64,000 nucleotides of DNA from Fibrobacter sp. UWB16 (GCF_900215325.1 NZ_OCMS01000003.1:310001-374000), one strand, 5' to 3'. Shown: positions 24,983 through 34,138, counted from the first letter of the stretch. Translations and numbers: made by a program. Notes: generated by a model from the sequence alone, not told the origin.

Positions 24983-25492
24983 TTAAGTGAGAGCGATGCC
25001 GTCGTTCTGTATCGCAGCCGGCGCTTCGAATTCTCTCTGCTGGTCGTTTTCCATAGCGGAGAGGAGCTCGTCCTGGCTATGGATGAGGGCTCGGCAACGG
25101 ATAAAGTAGTTTGTGCGAAGCTGGCGGAGCTGTTCGATTTCGGTGCGGAGGTTTTCGCTTTCGCGCTTGATGCTTTCGACTTCGCGCATGGCGCGTGCCT
25201 TTGCTTCGGCGATGATGATTTCCGCTTCCTTTTCGGCGGATGCCTTCACCTCGTTAATCGTGCGCTGCATCGTCACAACGGCGTCCTGGATCGTCTTTTC
25301 GATTTGGCGGTAGTAGTTCACGCGTTCTTCGGCAACTTTCAGGCGCTCGGTCAGGTTTGTGCGGTCGCGGAACATGTTTTCAAACGCGGTCGCCGTGGTT
25401 TCCAGAAAAGCCTTCACCTCTTCCGGATCGTACCCCTTAAAAGATTTTTTATGAAATGTCTGGTTTCTGATATCAAGCGGAGTGAGTTCCAT
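24983..25492 (-). CDS. DivIVA-domain coiled-coil protein
   Basis: A 169-residue protein with the DivIVA N-terminal domain (MELTPLDIRNQTFHKKSFKG, then YDPEEVKAFL), followed by a long coiled coil (about residues 45-145). DivIVA proteins assemble on curved membranes at poles or septa in Gram-positive bacteria and recruit partners. It is notable in a Gram-negative envelope. AGGA lies four bases before the ATG. It heads an operon with DUF167 and two cyclic-di-GMP-type sensors, which suggests a link between cell-pole organisation and signalling; that link is inference. Confidence 0.85.
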   Translation of the reverse strand: MELTPLDIRNQTFHKKSFKGYDPEEVKAFLETTATAFENMFRDRTNLTERLKVAEERVNYYRQIEKTIQDAVVTMQRTINEVKASAEKEAEIIIAEAKARAMREVESIKRESENLRTEIEQLRQLRTNYFIRCRALIHSQDELLSAMENDQQREFEAPAAIQNDGIALT

Positions 25493-25570
25493 AAAATCCT
25501 GCTTTTACGCTATAATCTATTATATAAGTAAAAGATATAAAAAGGATGCATGTTGTCATGCCTTGTGCGC

Positions 25571-25645
25571 TGTCATGCCCCGCCTGACGGGGCATCTCCT
25601 TTTGACAATATGGAATGGAGATTCCCGCTCAAGGCGGGAATGACA
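25571..25645. repeat. Two dispersed palindromes in opposite orientation
   Basis: TGTCATGCCCCGCC..ATCTCC (25571-25599) and its inverted relative GGAGATTCCCGC..GAATGACA (25617-25645) face each other. They fill the middle of the 342-base gap between divIVA and rpmH. The rest of that gap holds no gene; it is A+T rich near 25750-25830, where the rpmH promoter must be. Confidence 0.75.
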
Positions 25646-25834
25646 TGCATCGCTCTTTAAAAATATCTGTTTACATCTTGTTAATACGCTGTGTTTTCGT
25701 TGAACGCTTTTTGTTTGAGTCCCGTTAAGGGTGAAAAATTACCCTTTAGGTCGGTTGTAACCCCTTGATAAATACCGACATTTTACTAAATTTGAGTCTC
25801 AAAAAAATTCTGTTTTCATAGAAAGGTTTTTATC

Positions 25835-25990
25835 ATGAAAAGAACATTCCAGCCTCACAATCGTAAGCGCGTTAACAAGCACGGTTTTATGGCCCGTATG
25901 GAAGACCGTTGGGGTCGTGCTGTCTTGAGCCGTCGCCGTGCTAAGGGCCGTAAGGTCCTCACCGTTAGCGACGAAATCTATAAGAAGTAA
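25835..25990 (+). CDS. rpmH: 50S ribosomal protein L34
   Basis: A 51-residue protein beginning [20 protein letters not shown] with the [10 protein letters not shown] core, the invariant L34 pattern. L34 lies in the large subunit near the exit tunnel. AAAGG precedes the ATG. It heads the usual order rpmH-rnpA-yidD-yidC; dnaA, its common upstream neighbour, is absent here. Confidence 0.97.
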   Translation: MKRTFQPHNRKRVNKHGFMARMEDRWGRAVLSRRRAKGRKVLTVSDEIYKK

Positions 25991-26004
25991 GTCGGGGCTG
26001 GCTT

Positions 26005-26367
26005 ATAGCCACTCTGCGTTCTTATCGGCTGCCCAATCAGCCCGCTTACCGGCAAGTAGCCGTCCAAGGAAAGTTCCTCCGCGCACCTGCTTTTAGCATG
26101 CGATGGATTGAAGCTCCGGACGGTTTTTGTCGTTTCTGCTTCTTAGCCAAGAAGAAGAACGGAAATGCCGTGTATCGCAATAAGTGCCGTAGGATCCTAC
26201 GTCCACTGTTTTATGGTATTGTCCCGAATATCAAAAAGCCCGTCTGGGCAATGATTATCGTGAGCGACAATTCCAAGGAAATGTCCTCTGAACGTTTCCG
26301 TGAATCCGCCCAGAAAATTTTCCACAAGATGGAATGGGACAAGCAACCGGATGTGGCAGAAGCTTAA
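26005..26367 (+). CDS. rnpA: Ribonuclease P protein component, non-standard start
   Basis: The protein subunit of RNase P, about 120 residues. The basic signature KKNGNAVYRNKCRRILRPLF (RNR-type RNA-binding helix) is clear. The first in-frame ATG is at 26098, but homology to the family's N-terminal part (RSYRLPNQPAYRQV) begins upstream; between the in-frame stop at 25981-25983 and 26098 there is no ATG, GTG or TTG. I place the start at ATA 26005 because GGGG lies seven bases before it; CTG at 26014 is the alternative. Translation is probably coupled to rpmH, whose stop is 14 bases upstream. The gene overlaps yidD by 17 bases. Confidence 0.85.
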   Translation: MATLRSYRLPNQPAYRQVAVQGKFLRAPAFSMRWIEAPDGFCRFCFLAKKKNGNAVYRNKCRRILRPLFYGIVPNIKKPVWAMIIVSDNSKEMSSERFRESAQKIFHKMEWDKQPDVAEA

Positions 26368-26602
26368 AAATGCTCTGGTGGCGGCTTTGATTGCCCCCAT
26401 CCGTCTATACCAACTGGTACACCCCTATTTTTTTCATGGGGTCTGTAGATTCCAGCCTACGTGTTCAAACTACGCAATTGAAGCTTTACGCCTCCACGGG
26501 CCCATCAAAGGTTTCTATCTTGCGGTTTTTAGAGTCTTAAGATGCAACCCCTTCTGCAAGGGCGGCTATGACCCGGTTCCGCCCCCTAAGGATAAAAAAT
26601 GA
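26351..26602 (+). CDS. yidD: YidD membrane-insertion efficiency factor
   Basis: An 83-residue protein of the YidD (DUF37) family: LIAPIRLYQLVHPYFF, CRFQPTCSNYAIEAL and the conserved Cys-rich end RCNPFCKGGYDPVP. It is thought to help YidC-dependent insertion at the inner membrane. I start at ATG 26351, inside the end of rnpA, because family homology begins there; the frame extends further left only as an rnpA shadow. It overlaps yidC by four bases. Confidence 0.92.
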   Translation: MWQKLKNALVAALIAPIRLYQLVHPYFFHGVCRFQPTCSNYAIEALRLHGPIKGFYLAVFRVLRCNPFCKGGYDPVPPPKDKK

Positions 26603-28449
26603 ACAAGAATACACTCATTGGTTCCATCCTTATCGCGGTTATCGTGATTTGGTGGATGGCTGTCAATAACGCTAACGCCGAGGCGCAGGCCGCTGCCCGT
26701 GCCGCACAGGCTAAGGCTAAAACCGAAAAGCAGGTCGCTGCAGATTCTGCAAAGTCGCTCGTGATTCCGAGCAAGACGCCTGAAATCAAGGCTGCACCGG
26801 TTCTCGGTGGTTCTGAAAACGCTGCCGCTACGGCTGTGGCAAACGATAGCGCTGCTCCGGTCGCCCCGAAGGCTGAAATTGCAGAACGCTCCGTGACGGT
26901 CGAAACTGACAAGTTCATCATGACCCTCACCAACAAGGGTGCTAAGGTCAAGAGTGTTATCGTGAAGGCTCTTCCGGATTCTACCGGCAAGTTCCCGGAA
27001 CTCATCCAGGATACGACGCTTGGCGCCTTTGACTTGAAGCTCGACAACGCAGACTTGAGCGAAGCGATGTTCGAACTCGGCAACGCGCCTGCAAAGATTG
27101 TCGTGACCGACAGCGCAAAGGTCCAGTTCGCATTCCAGGACGCAAACGGCAACCAGGTCATCCGTTCTTACGGTTTCACCAAGGAAGGCCCGGCAGTCCG
27201 TCAAGAAAACAAGTTTATCGGCTTCCAACCGAATGCTTACGAACTCGCATGGAAGGGCGGCCTCAAGGAAACTGAAGATATTCCGAAGTCCAAGGGCATC
27301 ATGGGCATCGGCGGTGGTGGCACCTACTACTTCAGCGAAGTCGTCTTCAATGACCGCTATTCTGTGGAACGCGAAATGCCGCGCGAACAGGCTTCTTTCA
27401 ACGCAACTGAAGGCAAGGTCATTTGGGCAGGGCTGCGTCGCAAGTACGTGGCCATGACGGTCCAGTTCGACGAAGCTGTTCCGGCTGTGCTCAAGACAAA
27501 GCCGATGAAGGTCGAAGATAGCGAAGTCGATCCGGGTACGTACAAGCTTACGATTGCCGACGATTTCCGCGGTGCTCAGTCCCTCAGCTACGACTTGATG
27601 ATTCTCCCGCTCAAGTGGGATGAACTCTCTGCTCTCGACAAGGACTACGAAAAGATTATCGTGAGTGGTTGGAGCTGGTGCGGTGCAGACGTCTGGTTCG
27701 TCTGGATTTGCAAGATGCTCCTCAAGCTCTTGAACCTCTTCTACAGCATCATTCCGAACTACGGTATTGCTATTATCCTTGTGACGCTCATCGTTCGCGG
27801 TATCACGACTCCGTTCACCGTGAAGCAGATCAAGTCTACGCGTGGCATGGCCGCTCTCAAGCCGCAGCTCGATGAAATCAACGTGAAGTACCGTACCGAC
27901 CCGCAGAAGAAGCAGGCCGCTATGATGGAACTCTACAGCAAGAACGACATCAACCCGCTCGCAAGCTGCACGGGTGGCTGCCTCCCGATGCTCATCCAGA
28001 TGCCGATTTTCATGGGCCTCTTCTTTGTGCTTGGCCGTGCAATCGAACTCCGTGGCGCTCCGGCTTTCCTCTGGATCTCTGACCTCAGCCGCAGTGACGT
28101 TGTCTGGAACGGTATCAGCATTCCTATCATCATGCCGTCTGGCCTTGCCATCCTCCCGTGGCTCATGGTGGCAACGACCTATTTCCAGACCAAGGTGACG
28201 ATGAGCTCCAACGCCGGCATGGATCCTGCCCAGCAGAAGATGATGGTGTGGATGATGCCTGCCATGATGCTCTTGTTCAGCGCCGTGATGCCGTCTGGTC
28301 TCGTGCTCTACTGGATTATCGGTAACATCTGGAGCATTGCTCAGTACAAGTACATCTACAGCAAGTTCCCGCCGGTTAACGGCAACAAGCCCGCCGCTTC
28401 TTCCAAGCTCAAGGGCAAGAACGTCAAGGACGCTGAAATCGTGAAGTAA
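26599..28449 (+). CDS. yidC: YidC/Oxa1 membrane protein insertase
   Basis: A 616-residue insertase of the Gram-negative type: an N-terminal signal-anchor helix, an Ala/Lys-rich linker, a large periplasmic beta domain (residues about 90-350) and a C-terminal five-helix insertase domain from about residue 370 (YGIAIILVTLIVRGITTPF, LPMLIQMPIFMGLF, LVLYWIIGNIWSIAQY). The hydrophilic-groove Arg is the R in LIVRG. It inserts and folds inner-membrane proteins, alone or with SecYEG. A strong terminator follows at 28454. Confidence 0.96.
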   Translation: MNKNTLIGSILIAVIVIWWMAVNNANAEAQAAARAAQAKAKTEKQVAADSAKSLVIPSKTPEIKAAPVLGGSENAAATAVANDSAAPVAPKAEIAERSVTVETDKFIMTLTNKGAKVKSVIVKALPDSTGKFPELIQDTTLGAFDLKLDNADLSEAMFELGNAPAKIVVTDSAKVQFAFQDANGNQVIRSYGFTKEGPAVRQENKFIGFQPNAYELAWKGGLKETEDIPKSKGIMGIGGGGTYYFSEVVFNDRYSVEREMPREQASFNATEGKVIWAGLRRKYVAMTVQFDEAVPAVLKTKPMKVEDSEVDPGTYKLTIADDFRGAQSLSYDLMILPLKWDELSALDKDYEKIIVSGWSWCGADVWFVWICKMLLKLLNLFYSIIPNYGIAIILVTLIVRGITTPFTVKQIKSTRGMAALKPQLDEINVKYRTDPQKKQAAMMELYSKNDINPLASCTGGCLPMLIQMPIFMGLFFVLGRAIELRGAPAFLWISDLSRSDVVWNGISIPIIMPSGLAILPWLMVATTYFQTKVTMSSNAGMDPAQQKMMVWMMPAMMLLFSAVMPSGLVLYWIIGNIWSIAQYKYIYSKFPPVNGNKPAASSKLKGKNVKDAEIVK

Positions 28450-28453
28450 TTGA

Positions 28454-28479
28454 AAATGCGCGGGCTTTCCCGCGCATTT
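28454..28479 (+). terminator. Terminator of the rpmH-yidC operon
   Basis: A perfect 11-bp stem, AAATGCGCGGG (28454-28464) with CCCGCGCATTT (28469-28479), loop CTTT. The T run is short, so this may act together with the hairpin at 28525. Confidence 0.75.
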
Positions 28480-28508
28480 GTCATTCCCGCCTCCGAGCGG
28501 GAATCTCC
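28479..28508. repeat. Dispersed palindromic repeat, ATTCCCGC type
   Basis: TGTCATTCCCGCCTCC, then GAGCGGGAATCTCC, directly abutting the yidC terminator. Confidence 0.75.
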
Positions 28509-28524
28509 CTCTCGTCATTAAGCA

Positions 28525-28554
28525 AAAAAGAAGCCGCATCTACGGCTTCTTTTT
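28525..28554. terminator. Bidirectional terminator between convergent genes
   Basis: A 12-bp stem AAAAAGAAGCCG (28525-28536) with CGGCTTCTTTTT (28543-28554). A or T runs on both sides let it work for yidC on the plus strand and the GH3 gene on the minus strand. Confidence 0.85.
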
Positions 28555-28562
28555 GTATTGTA

Positions 28563-28605
28563 TGTCATTCCCGCCAGAGCCTGTCCTGAGCACAGTCGAA
28601 GGAAG
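28563..28605. repeat. Dispersed repeat with CCTGTCCTGAGC core
   Basis: TGTCATTCCCGCC joined to AGAGCCTGTCCTGAGCACAG and TCGAAGG. It looks like a chimera of the palindromic family and a second common intergenic repeat. Confidence 0.5.
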
Positions 28606-28617
28606 CGTGCATCACCC

Positions 28618-29775
28618 TTATTTGCTCTTCTTAAGCTTCAAGATTCGCTTGACGCTTTCGTCTATCCGCGATTCCTTGATTTTGCCTTTTTCGACCGCTT
28701 TAACAACGGCGTCAAATACTTGCGTGAATTCTCTGGAACAAAGCACCACGTCAACGCCAGCTTGAATTGACTTGATCGCGGCTTCGGTGTTGCTGAACTG
28801 CTTGGTGATGGCTCCCATGTCCATCGCGTCAGTCACGATAACACCGTCAAAACCGAGCTCTCCGCGGAGCTTGTCTTGCAGAATCACTGACGAAAGCGTT
28901 GCTGGCAAATCGTCGCCTGAAACATTCGGGGCGGCAATGTGGGCGGTCATAATCATCTGGGCGCCAGCCTTGATGCCTGCCTTGAACGGGATCATTTCGC
29001 ATTTGAGCATTTCGTCCCAGGTCTTGTCGGTCGAGGCGTAGCCATAATGCGTATCTGTACTCACGTCGCCATGTCCCGGAAAGTGCTTGAGCGTGCCGAT
29101 AACGCCTGCGGATTCTAGACCGTTCAGGTAGCTCACTACAAATTTTGCAGCAGTCTTTGGATCGTCCGAAAAAGCGCGTGGGCCGATGACGATGTTGTCT
29201 GGATTCGTGTTTACGTCGGCGACTGGCGCGTAGTCAATATCGAATCCGTATTTCTTGACGTAGCTTCCGATGGTGAATGCTGCCTCGTAAGCGTCATCCG
29301 GATCGCTGGATTCTGCGATAGCGGCCATGCTTTCGTATTTGGGAACATCGAAATTTTCATTATTTGCAATACGCGCCACGCGACCGCCTTCTTCGTCAAT
29401 CGCAAGGAGCGGTGAACCGTTGAGTTCCCTGATTTCATCGATGAATTTCCCAAGCTGGGTCTCATCGACAATGTTATGTGCGTAAAGAATCATGCCGCCA
29501 ATGGGGTAGTCCTTGTTGACCGCACGCATGGTCTTGTTGACTTTTTGGAGCTTGTAATCGGGGAGCTCAGCGTATTCGTTCCAATGGATGCTTGTATCTA
29601 GCGCTTCGGGGCGCACAAAGAACATCTGCCCGACCTTCTCGCGGAGGGACATCTTCTGGATGGCGGAATCTTCTGCCGAGGGCTCGCTCGAATAATCGTT
29701 CCCGCACGCTGCTAGAAATAGTGCGGTCGCTGCACACCCAATGACGCTCGAAATAACATGTTTCCTGTAAAACAT
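28618..29775 (-). CDS. GH3 beta-N-acetylhexosaminidase, lipoprotein
   Basis: A 385-residue GH3 enzyme. Signal peptide with lipobox LAAC, then the TIM-barrel GH3 domain: SPLLAIDEEGGRVARI, the NagZ loop KHFPGHGDVSTDTH with its His-Asp acid/base dyad, and the nucleophile region VIVTDAMDM. NagZ-type enzymes release GlcNAc from muropeptides. NagZ is normally cytosolic, so a lipoprotein form implies action in the periplasm or on the cell surface. It lies 16 bases after an S66 carboxypeptidase-like lipoprotein gene, which also fits cell-wall work. Exact substrate uncertain. Confidence 0.87.
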   Translation of the reverse strand: MFYRKHVISSVIGCAATALFLAACGNDYSSEPSAEDSAIQKMSLREKVGQMFFVRPEALDTSIHWNEYAELPDYKLQKVNKTMRAVNKDYPIGGMILYAHNIVDETQLGKFIDEIRELNGSPLLAIDEEGGRVARIANNENFDVPKYESMAAIAESSDPDDAYEAAFTIGSYVKKYGFDIDYAPVADVNTNPDNIVIGPRAFSDDPKTAAKFVVSYLNGLESAGVIGTLKHFPGHGDVSTDTHYGYASTDKTWDEMLKCEMIPFKAGIKAGAQMIMTAHIAAPNVSGDDLPATLSSVILQDKLRGELGFDGVIVTDAMDMGAITKQFSNTEAAIKSIQAGVDVVLCSREFTQVFDAVVKAVEKGKIKESRIDESVKRILKLKKSK

Positions 29776-29791
29776 AAAATACCCTCAAGAC

Positions 29792-30967
29792 TTATTCTTC
29801 AACATTAAACGTCTTGCCGGCAAACATTTTCAGCAATGCTTTCGAAAGTTTCGTTATTGCTGTGAGTTTGTCTGTCTCGACGTTCTTCTCTTTGCCCTTG
29901 ATGTTGAAGGATAGTGTTGCACCCTTGTCCGTTACTTCCATGTTCACCTTGGCGCCCATTACAATCGGCACGTTTATATCGTCGTGCCCGGCCGGGAATC
30001 CGCACATCACGGGAATGTTGTACTCTTTCAAATATTGGGAGAGCATGGCTTCGGTGCTTTCGTAATCAAGGTCTGTTCCCGAATCCACAAATTCGCCAAG
30101 GATAACGCCTTTCACGTTTTCCATCACGCCGTGAAGTTGAATGGAATTGAACATGCGGTCGATGTTGCGCAGGTTCTCGCCGATTTCTTCCATAAAGAGG
30201 ATGATGCCGTCATTCCTGAAAACATCGATATCGCTAGCGCCAATGAGCGGTACGAATGTCGCCATGTTGCCACCAACAAGAATACCCTCGGCTTTGCCTT
30301 TCTGGTTGTACTTGTGTTTTGGTACTTTGTATGTCGGGACTTCGCCTTTGAGCAAATCGCGTAGGAGCGTGCTGTTGATGTCCTTTCCTTCGCTTTTAGC
30401 CATGCTGGAACTCATGGTGCCGTGGATGCTCATGACGCCTGCTTTTGTTTGCATGGCATGTAGCGTGGTCACATCGCTATAGCCGATAACCCATTTGGGG
30501 TTCTTTTTTACAAGCTTCGGATCAATCAAATCGACAAGCTGGATGGTCCCGTAACCACCGCGGTTGCAAAGAATCGCCTTGATGCTTGTGTCCTTGAGCG
30601 CTTCTTCAAAGTCTTTGGCACGATCTTCTGCCGTGCCTGCATATTTGCCTGCTTCAACCTTACCTACGCTTTTGCCGATGACCGGTTTATAGCCCCAGTC
30701 CTTGAGGATGTCTGCGGTCGTTTGGACAACATCTTCTGTTGTCGTGTAAGCGGGGGAAAGTAGTGCGACTTTGTCTCCTTTTTTGAGGAAGGTGGGGGCG
30801 GTATTTTCGGCGAGGGGGGTGTTGTTTGATTCTTCCGGTGCAATATAAGAATTGCCGTCACTGCAGCCTGCAAGTGTCATAGATAAACATAATACAGCTG
30901 TTATTCCTATCGTTTTAGACAGGCTAGGAAACCTGAAACTGCAGGACGACATATTTTTGATATCCAT
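29792..30967 (-). CDS. S66 LD-carboxypeptidase-like lipoprotein
   Basis: A 391-residue S66-family protein. Signal peptide with lipobox LAGC, then the LdcA-type fold: GDKVALLSPA, LCNRGGYGTIQLVD, the nucleophile block WVIGYSDVTTLHA, FMEEIGENLRNIDRM and CGFPAGHDDINVPIVMG with the catalytic Glu and His. LdcA cuts the terminal D-Ala from tetrapeptide stems. The frame is open 41 residues further, but ATG 30967 has GGGGAGC five bases upstream and starts a signal peptide. Anchoring outside the cytoplasm differs from E. coli LdcA. Operon with the GH3 gene suggests joint peptidoglycan turnover. Confidence 0.87.
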   Translation of the reverse strand: MDIKNMSSCSFRFPSLSKTIGITAVLCLSMTLAGCSDGNSYIAPEESNNTPLAENTAPTFLKKGDKVALLSPAYTTTEDVVQTTADILKDWGYKPVIGKSVGKVEAGKYAGTAEDRAKDFEEALKDTSIKAILCNRGGYGTIQLVDLIDPKLVKKNPKWVIGYSDVTTLHAMQTKAGVMSIHGTMSSSMAKSEGKDINSTLLRDLLKGEVPTYKVPKHKYNQKGKAEGILVGGNMATFVPLIGASDIDVFRNDGIILFMEEIGENLRNIDRMFNSIQLHGVMENVKGVILGEFVDSGTDLDYESTEAMLSQYLKEYNIPVMCGFPAGHDDINVPIVMGAKVNMEVTDKGATLSFNIKGKEKNVETDKLTAITKLSKALLKMFAGKTFNVEE

Positions 30968-31022
30968 AAAGCTCCCCACTGGATAAACCCTAAAAAAATG
31001 TTCAGGGTATAATATACATATT

Positions 31023-34000
31023 TTAACGTTTTTGGCTAACGCCAGGTCCTTTGATGATACTATGACCGTGTTGTGCCGCTTCAAGTACAATTTTTTGATT
31101 GATGCTGTTCACGACCGATTCAACGTGCGTGATGATGCCGAGCATTTTTCCTTCGCGCTGCTGGCTTCTCAGACAGTTCATCACGTCTTCCAAGGTCACG
31201 TCGTCGAGCGTTCCAAAACCTTCGTCCATGAAGAGTGATTCGACGCGGACGTTTCTGCTGGCAAAGTCTGCAATTCCGAGCGCAAGCGAAAGACTAATCA
31301 GGAATTTTTCACCACCCGAGAGATTGGAAATTCCGCGCGGTGTGTCGAATTCAGCATCGTCCACTTCGAAGCCCAGGTTTCCTTTGGCAACGAGCCTGAA
31401 ACGGTCCTTGACGATTTGCAGGTGCCTGTTGGCAAGCTTGAGGAGCGACTTGAAAGTGAGCCCCTGAACGAATGTGGCAAAGTCGCTGCCGTCCTTGACA
31501 CCGAACCAGTCGCCCATAGCATCCCAGCGGGCTGCTTCGGCCTTCTTTTCGTTCAGGTCTTTTTCGAGTTCCTGCAGTTTTGCCAAGTTCATTTTATAAC
31601 GGTTGACTCTTTCTTGTGCGGCGCCTGATTTTTGCTGGAGCGCATTCAGTTCATCTTCGACGGCCTTCTTTTGATCGAGTAAATCCTGGAGCGGAATGTC
31701 GTCGGAACGTTCAGACTTTATCTTCTCGATGGCATCAATAGCTTCTTCTCGCAATCGTGTTGCAGAGGCTAATGCTTCGTCAATAGATTTCTTTTGCAAT
31801 TGCAACTGTGAAAATTCCACTTCTGGCATGGAGGCTGCAAGATAGGCTGCCTCGTCGGTAAAGCCTTTGGACGTGATGGCGCTTGTGAAATTTGCAGAGG
31901 CGTTGACGATTTTTTCTGCGGTTGCTGCAATACTTTCGCTCGTAGACTTGATTCTGGATTCCAAATCGATGCAATGGTTTTCGGCGTTGCGGAACTCATT
32001 GTCCGCTTTGGTGTATGCGGCCGTCGCTTCGTTCTTTTTGGATGCAGCCGTGCTGGCTTCGGTTTCTACGTTCTTGTCGCCGAATTTACTTGCTCGCGTT
32101 TTCTGAATTTGTTCAAACTCGTCGCCCGCTTTGTCAAAGGCGCTAGATTCGGATGCGAGATTTTCTTTGGCTTGCTTGACAGCGTCTTCGAAAATGGTCG
32201 CATTGTTGCGTGCTATGGCGAGCTTGCTAGACAAATCGTCTAGTTCGGCTTGGCGCGTCTCGAATTGTTGCTGTCTCTGCTTTAAATCGTTTAGAATTGC
32301 AGTTGCGGTTTCAATATTGAATTCGGCCCATGGCTTCCACAGAGCTGCAATTTGTTCTGCGGTTTCGTTCTTTTGATGGTTCAATGCATCAATGCTTTCG
32401 ATGGCTGCGTTTTGGGCAGTCGTTGCACGGTTCTTGTCGATTTCGCATTGTGCCATGAACGCGTCTGCTTTTTGCAATCGAAGATTCAAATCGCGGATTT
32501 TATCGGCAACGCTCGAGGCGCTAGACTCATCAATGGAAATGCTTCCTGCTTGTTGGTTGCAGGCAGGGTGTTCTTTGGAACCACAGACCGGGCACGGGGC
32601 GCCTTCAACGAGGTGCTTCTGGATGATGTCGGCGAGTACCAAAATATCGTTTTCAAACAGCTTCTGCTGTTCCTCGAAAAGTTCCTGCTTGCGCTTGGTG
32701 GCGGCCTTTAACTTGTCGTCCGCTTTTGTGAAGTCTTTTTCGGCGGCAACTTTCGCATTTACGGCATCGCTGATGTCCTTAAGTTGCTTTCGAATTGTGG
32801 AGACAAGATTCTCGCTTTGCGGTACAATCCCGCGCAGTTCTGCATCCTTGGCGTTATTGTCCTGGATTTCTTTGAGGCCTGTTACTTTGGGCTCAAGAGT
32901 GAGGATTTCTGCTTGGACTTTTTTTAAGCCAGATTCTGCTTTGGTGAGTTCTTGGGCGGCGCGGTTCTTGCGGCTTTCCGCCGTTGATTTGATTCCTGCT
33001 GCGTTTTTCAAGTTCTCGTCGAGCTTGCGAATCTCGTTCCAGAGAGGTTCGCTTTCAACGATAAATTGTTCTGCATCGTTTTTGGCCTTTTCGAGTGTTG
33101 CTTTTTTCTCGCGAATAAGGCTCAATGCTTCTGTCGATGTCTTGAATTCACCCTGCAGTTTGACAAGTGCGGATTCATCGGCGCTTTTGCGGGCGCGTAA
33201 ACCTTGCAGCTCCGTGTAGAGCGATACGCATTCCCTAGCTTTTTCCGCTTGAGCAAGTTGCGTTTCTTTTTCCGCAAAGCTAGACTTGTTTGAACTTGCC
33301 TTTGATAGTTCTGCTTCGGCTTTGTTCAAGCGATCTTGGCTGCTGTTCAGTGAATTCCGCCAGTTGATTCTCGCTTCGAAATCTGATTTTTGGATAGCAA
33401 GGTTCTTTTGCTTGTCGGCGAGATCTTTAAGCAAAGTTTCGTCAATTGCAATTTCTTCGGCCTTGGGGAGTGCTTCGCTCAAGGTGTTGAATGCCGTCTG
33501 TGCGGTTTCTTTTGCGCGGTTCGCGAGGCTTCTGTGCTCGCCAACTTTTTGGCCGATGCGGCGGTATCTTTCCGTCCCGTTCAGCTTTTCGAGAATGTCG
33601 GCGCGTTCTCTTTCGTTACTTGTCAGGAACTTGCTGAATTCCCCTTGTGCAAGCATTATCGAACGGCAAAATTGGGAATAGTCGAGTTGAATGAGCTCTG
33701 CATTTGCCTTGCCCAGTTCTCCTTTTGCACCGGTATTTCCGTTAAAGATGTAATGGTGCGGATTGTCGATGGCGTATATTGTACCCTGCGCATTTTGCAA
33801 TTTCCCGTCGGCCTTGTCGCGGGCTCTGCGCTGGCTCCATTCCGATACGAAAGTCCCTTTTTTGCAACTGTAAGTGACTCGTGCGTAACATGTGCCTTTA
33901 TCCGAAGTCATGACGGCATTGCCGTTGCCGCCATTGTAAATTAATTCCTGGCGAGGGGTGGCTCCATAAATGGCAAGCGTGATGGCATCGAGAATGCTAG

Positions 34001-34136
34001 TCTTTCCCATGCCCGTTTTTCCGCTAATGACGAAAAGGCTATGGTCCAGTTCCTTGTATGAAGGGTCGGTAAAGTCTATGCACCATTCACCGGCGAGGCT
34101 ATTGATATTTTCAAATTCGACTTTTAGGATCTTCAT
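31023..34136 (-). CDS. sbcC: SbcC exonuclease subunit (Rad50-like ATPase)
   Basis: A 1037-residue SMC-like ATPase. Walker A GKTGMGKTS near residue 40, two long coiled coils with a zinc hook CPVCGSKEHP at about residue 515, and the C-terminal lobe with NLSGGEKFLISLSLALG and ESLFMDEGFGTLD. With SbcD it cleaves hairpins and processes double-strand ends. It starts two bases after the sbcD stop, so the two are cotranscribed. Length is normal for SbcC. Confidence 0.95.
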   Translation of the reverse strand: MKILKVEFENINSLAGEWCIDFTDPSYKELDHSLFVISGKTGMGKTSILDAITLAIYGATPRQELIYNGGNGNAVMTSDKGTCYARVTYSCKKGTFVSEWSQRRARDKADGKLQNAQGTIYAIDNPHHYIFNGNTGAKGELGKANAELIQLDYSQFCRSIMLAQGEFSKFLTSNERERADILEKLNGTERYRRIGQKVGEHRSLANRAKETAQTAFNTLSEALPKAEEIAIDETLLKDLADKQKNLAIQKSDFEARINWRNSLNSSQDRLNKAEAELSKASSNKSSFAEKETQLAQAEKARECVSLYTELQGLRARKSADESALVKLQGEFKTSTEALSLIREKKATLEKAKNDAEQFIVESEPLWNEIRKLDENLKNAAGIKSTAESRKNRAAQELTKAESGLKKVQAEILTLEPKVTGLKEIQDNNAKDAELRGIVPQSENLVSTIRKQLKDISDAVNAKVAAEKDFTKADDKLKAATKRKQELFEEQQKLFENDILVLADIIQKHLVEGAPCPVCGSKEHPACNQQAGSISIDESSASSVADKIRDLNLRLQKADAFMAQCEIDKNRATTAQNAAIESIDALNHQKNETAEQIAALWKPWAEFNIETATAILNDLKQRQQQFETRQAELDDLSSKLAIARNNATIFEDAVKQAKENLASESSAFDKAGDEFEQIQKTRASKFGDKNVETEASTAASKKNEATAAYTKADNEFRNAENHCIDLESRIKSTSESIAATAEKIVNASANFTSAITSKGFTDEAAYLAASMPEVEFSQLQLQKKSIDEALASATRLREEAIDAIEKIKSERSDDIPLQDLLDQKKAVEDELNALQQKSGAAQERVNRYKMNLAKLQELEKDLNEKKAEAARWDAMGDWFGVKDGSDFATFVQGLTFKSLLKLANRHLQIVKDRFRLVAKGNLGFEVDDAEFDTPRGISNLSGGEKFLISLSLALGIADFASRNVRVESLFMDEGFGTLDDVTLEDVMNCLRSQQREGKMLGIITHVESVVNSINQKIVLEAAQHGHSIIKGPGVSQKR

Positions 34137-34138
34137 GG

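Noticed and set aside
25493-25834. Replication origin before rpmH
   Set aside because: rpmH often lies near dnaA and oriC, but I see no dnaA gene and no cluster of TTATNCACA boxes here.
26566-28539. A 657-codon open frame on the minus strand
   Set aside because: It is antisense to yidC, with His/Asp/Arg-rich nonsense and repeat sequence at its start.
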